Shown: in pieces, positions 1 to 6,051 of the stretch | Position numbering within the stretch: the first letter of the stretch is position 1 | Layout of the letters: every line of letters starts with the position of its first letter | Assembly (NCBI GenBank): GCA_024274995.1 | Contig: JAJSAA010000102.1 | Coordinates: 1-8,564 of the forward strand | DNA length: 8,564 nucleotides | Direction of reading: 5' to 3' | Origin: Deltaproteobacteria bacterium | Lineage (GTDB): Bacteria > Desulfobacterota > Desulfobulbia > Desulfobulbales > VMSU01 | Notes under the pieces: generated by a model | What the model saw: the letters and a program-made list of their open reading frames with translations, nothing else | The model's database searches: none | Told to the model about the DNA's origin: nothing | Translations under genes and position numbers: made by a program

Positions 1-73
1 GGGAACGAGAAGAGAGAAAAGAATCTGACTCCAGCCTGCAAAGATCCCTCGTTCCCACGCTCCCGCGTGGGAA
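1..73. repeat. REP-like palindromic repeat cluster
   Basis: Positions 52-60 (TTCCCACGC) and 65-73 (GCGTGGGAA) are a perfect 9-bp inverted repeat around the loop TCCC. Bases 1-9 (GGGAACGAG) are the exact reverse complement of 48-56. The window therefore seems to begin with the tail of a second copy in the opposite orientation, about 40 bases away. From memory, CTCGTTCCCACGC-type palindromes are dispersed intergenic repeats in several bacterial phyla; I could not search for this. No coding sequence is evident here. Confidence 0.6.
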
Positions 74-295
74 TGCATACGGAAGCAAATGATGCCGGCT
101 GATATAAATAGTTACAAAAAAATTAGCTTTTATAAACTTAATTTTATAAACTGTAAAATAAGCCGTTATCTTACCAGTACCTGCCATTAACTAACCAATA
201 TGGTAACTGTTTAACGGCACTTCGATCTGAAGCACATCTAAGTAGTTACAGCTCGGCGTTTAGGGCAATTTACAGTCACACCTAAATAGTTCAAT
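74..295 (+). promoter_or_regulatory. AT-rich leader upstream of the first cytochrome gene, with an 11-bp direct repeat
   Basis: This 222-base gene-free stretch separates the REP-like repeat from the first cytochrome. It contains TTTTATAAACT twice (128-138 and 142-152), a perfect 11-bp direct repeat with a 14-base period. The 10-mer TATAAACTTA (131-140) recurs at 3146-3155 upstream of the second cytochrome. The operon promoter should lie here, but I see no convincing -35/-10 pair and no sigma-54 GG-N10-GC element. No good Shine-Dalgarno precedes the ATG at 296. Confidence 0.3.
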
Positions 296-1990
296 ATGCT
301 TATAAACAATAAAAACATCTGCTTACTCCTCGCAATTAGTTTTCTCCTTGTCGGCCGCTTAGCCCAGGCCAACTGCCGTCTGATCTATCCAGCCGACAAA
401 TCGCTGCTCACTCAAAGTACTATTCTGCTCGTCGGCATGTGCGACAGCGTCGTACCCGTGGCTGAAATTAAAATTATTAACTCACGAGGTCAACAAAAGT
501 TAAAAGTTAAAACCCATAATATGAGTTTCAGCCGCCGGTTAAGACTGATGCCGGGCTCTACAACCATAGTTGCCAATAATGGCACAGGATCGCCAATCAC
601 CATATTCCGCCCAACCGGCAGCCGCCCCGCCCCGCCAGATTTCCGGCCTTATTACCTCCATAAGGATCTGACCTTGAGTAGCAAATGCGGCCTCTGCCAC
701 GCTGTAACCCCCGACAACAAAGGGGATTACACCTATATTAAGGATAAGTTCTCCTGCCTGAACAGTAAATGCCATAATGATATGGGACATAAGAAGTTCC
801 AGCATGGCCCATTTAAGAGAAGACAATGTGCCGACTGCCATAATCCCCACGGCAGCTTTAACAAGGACTTTACTCGTGCGGCCAGAAGCGCGCTGTGTTT
901 CACCTGCCACAGCGCCGACAAGGATATGATTACCACTGGCAAGGTAGTTCATTTCCCGGTGGCCAAAGGGCAATGCACCGCCTGTCATGACCCTCATGAA
1001 TCAAAGATTGAATTTCACCTAAAGGGTAATTCGGTGAGCGACCTCTGTTTCCGCTGCCATGATAAAAAGATGCTGGATTACAAATACGTCCATGAACCGG
1101 CGGCGGAGGGGGACTGTAACTCCTGCCACACCCCGCATACCTCAAAATACAAAAACCTGCTCTATAAGAAGGGGCAACAACTCTGCGTTACCTGTCACGA
1201 GGTGCGGAAGGATGAGTTTAAACGGCGCTATGTCCATCAGCCGGCTGGCAAGGACTGTAGCATCTGCCACGACCCCCATGCCTCAGCCACGAAGTATCAT
1301 CTCCGCACTAAGAGAGATAAAAATGGCCGTTACACCAAGAGAAAATATGCCATAAAAGAATTATGTCTGGCCTGCCACACCCGGCTCAACCCGAAAATAG
1401 CCAAGGCCATTATTTCAGCCCCGGTGGCCCATAAACCGGTGCAGGAAGGTAAATGTACCACCTGCCACACCCCGCACTCCACCAATTTTCCCAAGCAGTT
1501 AAGAGCCACCCCTCAGGACTTGTGCTTTTCATGTCACAAGAAGATGGCAAAAAAAATAAAGAACAGCCTTTATAAACACGGGCCGGTAAGAAGCGGGAGC
1601 TGTGTTCAATGTCATTTGGTGCATGGCAGTAAATACAAGATGCTATTACGTGCCCCCTTCTCCACCAAATTTCAGGGGGTCTTCAACTTAAACAAATTCC
1701 AGCTCTGCTTTAACTGCCATAATAAAAGAGTTTTTACCGATCCCCACAGCATAGAAACCGGATTTCGTAACGGTACGACCAATCTTCATTTCATTCATGT
1801 CAATAACCAGAAAAAGAGCCGCTACTGCAAATCATGCCATGATATGCACGCCTCGGATCAGGAAAAGCATATCCGCCGCTCATTCATCTTTAAAAAACAT
1901 TTCAAGATTAATATAAAATTCACCAAGACCGCCACAGGCGGGCGCTGTGTTACTGGCTGCCATAAGCCGCGACAATACAACCACAGGTAG
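296..1990 (+). CDS. Exported 16-haem c-type cytochrome, doubled CXXCH family (copy 1)
   Basis: A 564-residue multihaem cytochrome c, probably periplasmic or extracellular, for electron transfer or storage. Residues 1-26 are a Sec signal peptide with likely cleavage after AQA. Residues 27-115 form a beta-rich domain with Cys27 and Cys49, resembling an Ig-like sandwich. The haem region (131-556) has 14 CXXCH motifs, starting at C131, 178, 201, 227, 251, 274, 297, 321, 357, 387, 410, 436, 471 and 511. It also has a CX4CH (154-160) and a CX3CH (551-556), so up to 16 haems. Many pairs read H-x-P...CxxCHxPHxS...CxxCH, the Paired_CXXCH pattern. The extra His residues are likely distal ligands. There is no C-terminal anchor. 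The ATG at 296 gives a complete signal peptide, although the ribosome site is weak. The second cytochrome at 3258 is about 74% identical in the haem region. The electron partners are unknown. Confidence 0.93.
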   Translation: MLINNKNICLLLAISFLLVGRLAQANCRLIYPADKSLLTQSTILLVGMCDSVVPVAEIKIINSRGQQKLKVKTHNMSFSRRLRLMPGSTTIVANNGTGSPITIFRPTGSRPAPPDFRPYYLHKDLTLSSKCGLCHAVTPDNKGDYTYIKDKFSCLNSKCHNDMGHKKFQHGPFKRRQCADCHNPHGSFNKDFTRAARSALCFTCHSADKDMITTGKVVHFPVAKGQCTACHDPHESKIEFHLKGNSVSDLCFRCHDKKMLDYKYVHEPAAEGDCNSCHTPHTSKYKNLLYKKGQQLCVTCHEVRKDEFKRRYVHQPAGKDCSICHDPHASATKYHLRTKRDKNGRYTKRKYAIKELCLACHTRLNPKIAKAIISAPVAHKPVQEGKCTTCHTPHSTNFPKQLRATPQDLCFSCHKKMAKKIKNSLYKHGPVRSGSCVQCHLVHGSKYKMLLRAPFSTKFQGVFNLNKFQLCFNCHNKRVFTDPHSIETGFRNGTTNLHFIHVNNQKKSRYCKSCHDMHASDQEKHIRRSFIFKKHFKINIKFTKTATGGRCVTGCHKPRQYNHR

Positions 1991-1991
1991 C

Positions 1992-2038
1992 TTGAGCAAT
2001 GCCAACCATTACGATGCGAAAGCAACGTAAATGCTCAA
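1992..2038 (+). promoter_or_regulatory. Intercistronic RNA hairpin with GAAA tetraloop
   Basis: Almost the whole gap between the first cytochrome and its partner can fold. Outer stem 1992-1998 (TTGAGCA) pairs with 2032-2038 (TGCTCAA). Inner stem 2009-2013 (TTACG) pairs with 2026-2030 (CGTAA). After one A-A mismatch, TGC 2015-2017 pairs with GCA 2022-2024 and closes a GAAA (GNRA) loop. It begins two bases after the stop codon and has no T-tract, so it looks more like an mRNA stability, processing or coupling element than a terminator. The equivalent gap in pair 2 lacks it. Confidence 0.45.
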
Positions 2039-2067
2039 TATACTAAAAAATAGAGGATATGATCAAG

Positions 2068-3117
2068 ATGTCAGCTAAAGCTATTTTATTTTTTCCCTTA
2101 TTCTGCCTTGTATTTACAAACTTTTTTACTCACGGAGCCCAGGCCGCCATAGGCCAGAATGCCACCCTGCGCAACTACAAGGCCGGAGACCGGCTGCCAG
2201 CTTTCAGGCTGCCCTCCATCCAGGGCGGCAGACCGGAAACCTTCACTCCAGGTCATGGTAAAAAACCCACCCTGATGATGTTCTTTTCCATCCACCCCAA
2301 TTTCCGCAAGACAAGATCACTGGCTCTTTTAAGCGCCCTTTCCGACCTCGCTGACAAATATGGCGAATCTGTTAACATAATCGGCATATATTGTGATAAC
2401 AAAGATCAAAACACAGTTATCCACTATATGCGTTCTTCGGCCGCCCATATCAAGGTTTATAACGATATATCCAAAGCCGTGTTAGACAACTACGGAGTAT
2501 TCATGATGCCGCTCGTGGTGCTGACCAACGGCAAAGGGGAATTAAACGAAGTAATTCCCTACACCTACAATATCAGAGAGATTATTGATGGTAATATAAA
2601 ATTTCTGTTAGGCAAATGGACCAGGCAGCAATTGTTAAAGGCCCTGGCCCCAAGAACCAATATCAAACGCAGTAAAAAAGAGAAGGAATATATCCGGCGG
2701 ATTAATTACGGCCGCATCATGGCCAGCAAGAAGATGTACAGTCAGGCGGTGCGGGAATTTAATACCGCCATCAAGATTATGCCCAAGGTCATAAACGCCT
2801 ATATAGAACTGGGATTTGTCCAGATCGCAGAAAAGAAGTGGCAGAAGGCTGAAGCGGCCTTTAAAAAGGCCCAAAGTATCAGCAAGGATTCCGATAATGC
2901 CATGGCTGGCCTGGGATTGAGCTATTACGGCCAGGGGGAGATCAAAAAGGCCAAAAAGATCCTGGAAAACGCCTTTATCGCCCCCCATCCCCGTTTGGAG
3001 GTCATTATCGCCCTGGCCAATATCTATGAATCCGAGGGCAATAACAAAAAGGCGAACCGTTTAAACAAGCTGGCCGTATCCCGGCTAATGACCATGTACG
3101 AACAACGCTGGAAATAA
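2068..3117 (+). CDS. Exported degenerate thioredoxin-fold/TPR protein (partner of cytochrome copy 1)
   Basis: A 349-residue exported protein. The signal peptide ends near AQA-A (about residue 27). Next comes a TlpA/AhpC-type thioredoxin-like domain (about 40-165), then about four TPR helix pairs (about 210-340). Where family members have W-C-x-x-C-R this protein reads FFSIHPNFR, with His76-Pro-Asn-Phe79 in place of CXXC. The cis-proline loop (VFMMP) is kept. The fold is therefore probably intact but cannot do thiol-disulfide chemistry; Cys109 is the only cysteine in the mature part. The gene lies 77 bases after the cytochrome and is probably co-transcribed. I infer a scaffold or apocytochrome-binding role. 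Start choice: an in-frame ATG at 2059 sits only two bases after GAGG (2053-2056). ATG 2068 has a better spacing and aligns with the paralogue start at 5011, which follows the same AGAGGATA. Confidence 0.85.
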   Translation: MSAKAILFFPLFCLVFTNFFTHGAQAAIGQNATLRNYKAGDRLPAFRLPSIQGGRPETFTPGHGKKPTLMMFFSIHPNFRKTRSLALLSALSDLADKYGESVNIIGIYCDNKDQNTVIHYMRSSAAHIKVYNDISKAVLDNYGVFMMPLVVLTNGKGELNEVIPYTYNIREIIDGNIKFLLGKWTRQQLLKALAPRTNIKRSKKEKEYIRRINYGRIMASKKMYSQAVREFNTAIKIMPKVINAYIELGFVQIAEKKWQKAEAAFKKAQSISKDSDNAMAGLGLSYYGQGEIKKAKKILENAFIAPHPRLEVIIALANIYESEGNNKKANRLNKLAVSRLMTMYEQRWK

Positions 3118-3257
3118 AAAAAATTGGCCTTAATAAAATTATTTGTATAAACTTATAAGGTAATTTAAGTTGTAACGGTTCATTAGGGGCACCAAAATTT
3201 TATGTTGTCTCCTCAGTACTGTAATAGTTCACCAGCATCTATAATTGGGAATCCATC
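3118..3257 (+). other. AT-rich gap between pair 1 and pair 2
   Basis: This 140-base gap is the longest within the gene run. It shares the 10-mer TATAAACTTA (3146-3155) and the 9-mer AATAGTTCA (3223-3231) with the leader upstream of the first cytochrome (131-140 and 285-293). The spacing to the start codons differs, so the shared words may be duplication remnants or a secondary promoter. GGGA at 3247-3250 serves as the ribosome site for the GTG start at 3258. I see no terminator hairpin, so read-through from pair 1 is possible. Confidence 0.3.
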
Positions 3258-4955
3258 GTGATAGCAAGATATAAAATCATATTTTATTTTATTGTTTTTT
3301 CCCTCCTTCTTATCAGCTCCGGCCCGGCTGTTGCCGCCTGCCGACTTATATACCCACCTGCTAAATCGGTGCTTAATGTTGACCAATTTTTAATAATAGG
3401 TCTCTGCAAAGATAGTAGTAGGGCCGTCGGCAAAATCACCAACAAATCGGGAACGCAGCAGTTCACGGCTCAGGTAAATAATAAAGCCTTCAGCCAGCAG
3501 CTTAAACTGGCTCCCGGCCTTAATACTATCTCTCTCGTGGACTCCACCCCGCCGATGACAATAAACGTCTTTTATAAAACCAAGGGCGTGGCCTCTCCGC
3601 CAGACGGTTTCAGGCCCTATTTTCTGCACTTAGACTTATCACTGAATGGCAAGTGTGGCAGTTGTCATGTGGCAGACCCTCAAAACCAGGGGGACTACAC
3701 CCATATGAATGAAAAATTCTCCTGCCTGAATCAAAAATGTCATGCCGACATGGGCCATAAAAAATTCCAACACGGGCCATTCAAGAAAAAACAATGCTTA
3801 CAATGTCACAACCCCCACGGCACCGTTAATAAACATTTTCTCCGAGCCGCCAAGAGCGCCCTCTGTTTCTCCTGCCACGCAGAAGACAGAAATATGCTTA
3901 AAGGAGCCAAATATATTCATTTTCCGGTGGCCAGAGGGGAATGCACCTCTTGCCACGCCCCGCATGAATCTGATATTGAATTCCATTTAAAAGGCCGCTC
4001 CATAAGCGCCCTCTGCTACCGATGTCATGACAAAAACATGTTTAAGTACAAATATGTTCATGCCCCGGTGCAAGATGGCAACTGCAGCGCTTGCCACACC
4101 CCGCACGTTTCCAAATACAAGGGCCTGCTGAGCGCCAGGGGTGAGGCGCTATGCGTCACTTGCCACGAGGTCAGAAAAGATGAATTCAAACGGCGGCACG
4201 TCCATAAACCGGTAAAACAAGATTGCGGTATCTGCCATGACCCCCATGCCTCACCGGTGGAATATCAACTCCGCACCAAGAAGGATAAAAATGGCCGCTA
4301 TATAAAAATCAAACACCCAATCCAAAAGTTATGCCTGGCCTGCCACACCCGGCTCAACCCGAAAATAGCCAAAGCCATTATTTCCGCCCCGGTACCTCAT
4401 CGGCCGGTTAAGGAAGGTAAATGCGTTATCTGCCATACCCCGCACTCCACCAACTTTCAGAAACAGCTGCGGGCGCGGGCCATTGATTTATGCTTTTCCT
4501 GCCACAAAAAAATAGCCAGAAAAATAAAAGGAAGTCTGTACAAGCACGGCCCGGTGCGCCAGGGGGAATGCTACCAATGTCACGAGGTACATGGCAGCAA
4601 GAATAAATTCCTTTTGCGGGCTCCATTCTCCACTAAATTTAAGGGCCCCTTCAACCTCGACAAATTCCAGCTCTGCTTCAACTGCCATAATAAAAAGGTT
4701 TTTACCGATCCCCACAGCATGGAGACCAGTTTCCGAAACGGGACAACCAATCTCCACTTCCTCCATGTCAATAACCAGAAAAACAGCCGCTACTGTAAAT
4801 CATGCCATGATATACACGCCTCTGACCAGGAAAAGCATATCAGAACCTCATTTACCTTTAACCGGCATGTAAAGGTACGAATAAAATTCACCAAGACCGA
4901 CCGTGGCGGCCGCTGTGTTACAGGCTGTCATAAACCAGAGAAATATAGGCGCTGA
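3258..4955 (+). CDS. Exported 16-haem c-type cytochrome, doubled CXXCH family (copy 2)
   Basis: A 565-residue paralogue of the cytochrome at 296, with the same order of parts. The signal peptide is likely cleaved after AVA (about residue 27). A beta-rich N-terminal domain with Cys28 and Cys50 runs to about 118, followed by 14 CXXCH motifs. A CX4CH (156-162) and a terminal CX3CH (553-558) stand at exactly the corresponding places. From residue 123 to 560 the two align without gaps, and I counted 323 of 438 identical. The N-terminal domain is clearly more diverged, which suggests that it sets the partner or location while the haem chain is constrained. The start is GTG, seven bases after GGGA (3247-3250); no in-frame ATG upstream preserves the signal peptide. 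Likely a periplasmic or extracellular electron carrier with up to 16 haems. Redox partner and acceptor cannot be read from the sequence. Confidence 0.93.
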   Translation: MIARYKIIFYFIVFSLLLISSGPAVAACRLIYPPAKSVLNVDQFLIIGLCKDSSRAVGKITNKSGTQQFTAQVNNKAFSQQLKLAPGLNTISLVDSTPPMTINVFYKTKGVASPPDGFRPYFLHLDLSLNGKCGSCHVADPQNQGDYTHMNEKFSCLNQKCHADMGHKKFQHGPFKKKQCLQCHNPHGTVNKHFLRAAKSALCFSCHAEDRNMLKGAKYIHFPVARGECTSCHAPHESDIEFHLKGRSISALCYRCHDKNMFKYKYVHAPVQDGNCSACHTPHVSKYKGLLSARGEALCVTCHEVRKDEFKRRHVHKPVKQDCGICHDPHASPVEYQLRTKKDKNGRYIKIKHPIQKLCLACHTRLNPKIAKAIISAPVPHRPVKEGKCVICHTPHSTNFQKQLRARAIDLCFSCHKKIARKIKGSLYKHGPVRQGECYQCHEVHGSKNKFLLRAPFSTKFKGPFNLDKFQLCFNCHNKKVFTDPHSMETSFRNGTTNLHFLHVNNQKNSRYCKSCHDIHASDQEKHIRTSFTFNRHVKVRIKFTKTDRGGRCVTGCHKPEKYRR

Positions 4956-4964
4956 CAACCAAAC

Positions 4965-5000
4965 ACCTGAAAAAGAACAACAGGTAAATTACCTCAGAGG
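4965..5000 (+). promoter_or_regulatory. Alternative small hairpins abutting the ribosome site of the second TPR protein
   Basis: ACCTG (4965-4969) can pair with CAGGT (4981-4985). Alternatively, AGGTAA (4982-4987) can pair with TTACCT (4989-4994), a perfect 13-base palindrome ending two bases before the GAGG ribosome site (4997-5000). The two foldings share AGGT and exclude each other. The stems are short, so a regulatory role is only suggested. Confidence 0.2.
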
Positions 5001-5010
5001 ATACTAAGGG

Positions 5011-6051
5011 ATGCCACATACCAAGACGATTATCTTTGTTGCCCTGTTTTGCCTTGTATTTGCCGGGCTCACCAGCCATGAGGCCAAATCAGATACGGCC
5101 GTCCTGCGCAACTATCATATCGGCGACCGGCTGCCTGGCTTCAAACTCCCTCAACTCCAGGGCGGCAGACCGCTGACAATCATTCCCGGCCAGGGTAAAC
5201 CTACCCTGATGATGTTCTTTTCCATCCATCCCAATTTCCGTAAAAAAAGGTCACTGGCCCTGTTAAGCGTTCTTTCTGACTTAAGCCAGAAGTATGGGAA
5301 GAAGGTGCAGATTATTGCTATATACAGTGACAATAAGGATCAGAACTCCGTTATAAACTTTATGCGCTCCACGGCTCCTCATATCAGGGTTGTTGCCGAT
5401 TCCACCAAGGCGCTACTGGAACACTACGGCGTATTTATGATGCCCATCGTGGTGCTGACCAATGAGAAGGGTGAATTAAATGAAGTAATCCCCTATACTT
5501 ACAATATTCAGAAGGTTATTGGCGGTAATATAAAATTTCTGTTAGGCAAATGGACCAAAAAACAATTATTAAAGGCCCTGGCTCCCAAGGCCAACATCAA
5601 ACTCAGTAAAGACGAAAAAGAATATATCAGGCGGGTTAATTATGGCCGAATCATGACCAACAAAAAAATGTATAAACAGGCCGTAAGAGAATTTAACACC
5701 GCCATCAAGATTATGCCCAAACAGATAAACGCCTATATTCAACTGGGCTTCACCCTGCTCTCCGAGAAACAGTGGGAGAAGGCCGAGGCCGCCTTTAAAA
5801 ATGCCCAACTAATTAACAAGGACTCCGATGATGCCATGGCCGGCCTGGGACTGAGTTATTACGGCCGCAAAAAAATCAAAAAAGCCAAGAGTATTCTGGA
5901 AAACGCCTTCATCACCCCCCATCCCCGCTTAGAGATCATTATCGCTCTGGCGGATATCTATGAATCAGAGGGGAACAATCGCAAGGCCAACCGTTTTAAC
6001 AAGCTGGCAGTCTCCCGGCTTATGACTATGTATGAACAACGCTGGCAATAG
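5011..6051 (+). CDS. Exported degenerate thioredoxin-fold/TPR protein (partner of cytochrome copy 2)
   Basis: A 346-residue paralogue of the protein at 2068. By hand count 222 of 282 residues are identical over the gap-free part after the first strand. A hydrophobic signal peptide (about 1-25) is followed by the thioredoxin-like domain (about 36-160). The CXXC position again reads His73-Pro-Asn-Phe76 in FFSIHPNFR, and the cis-proline loop VFMMP is kept (Pro145). TPR repeats span about 205-340. The cysteine seen in IYCDN of copy 1 is serine here, so the mature protein has no cysteine at all. This rules out classical thioredoxin or peroxiredoxin chemistry. GAGG at 4997-5000 precedes the ATG by ten bases. 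The gene lies 55 bases after its cytochrome and overlaps the next cytochrome by 20 bases, so one mRNA is likely. A binding or assembly role for the adjacent cytochrome is inferred. Confidence 0.85.
   Translation: MPHTKTIIFVALFCLVFAGLTSHEAKSDTAVLRNYHIGDRLPGFKLPQLQGGRPLTIIPGQGKPTLMMFFSIHPNFRKKRSLALLSVLSDLSQKYGKKVQIIAIYSDNKDQNSVINFMRSTAPHIRVVADSTKALLEHYGVFMMPIVVLTNEKGELNEVIPYTYNIQKVIGGNIKFLLGKWTKKQLLKALAPKANIKLSKDEKEYIRRVNYGRIMTNKKMYKQAVREFNTAIKIMPKQINAYIQLGFTLLSEKQWEKAEAAFKNAQLINKDSDDAMAGLGLSYYGRKKIKKAKSILENAFITPHPRLEIIIALADIYESEGNNRKANRFNKLAVSRLMTMYEQRWQ

Noticed and set aside
200..240. Possible sigma-54 promoter around GGCAC...GAAGC
   Set aside because: The distance between GG and GC is wrong for the -24/-12 element.
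539..1145. Minus-strand and alternative-frame open frames across the first cytochrome
   Set aside because: They are shadows of the cytochrome reading frame. They have no ribosome sites or recognisable domains, and the plus-strand frame has regular haem motifs and a signal peptide.
646..1963. Regularly spaced repeats across the cytochromes as a possible CRISPR array
   Set aside because: The periodicity is the protein-level CXXCH repeat. Repeat units vary in sequence and length and lie in an intact reading frame.
2095..2115. Cysteine in the hydrophobic N-terminus of the partner proteins as a lipoprotein site
   Set aside because: The residues before the Cys (PLF-C and ALF-C) do not fit a lipobox, and the Cys sits mid-helix with a better signal peptidase I site downstream.
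3118..3160. Terminator after the first partner gene
   Set aside because: There is an A-rich stretch but no stem-loop followed by T residues, so I cannot support a terminator here.
4426..4872. Overlapping open frames on both strands within the second cytochrome
   Set aside because: Low-complexity shadows created by the repeated TGCCAC/CAT haem codons, with no independent coding evidence.
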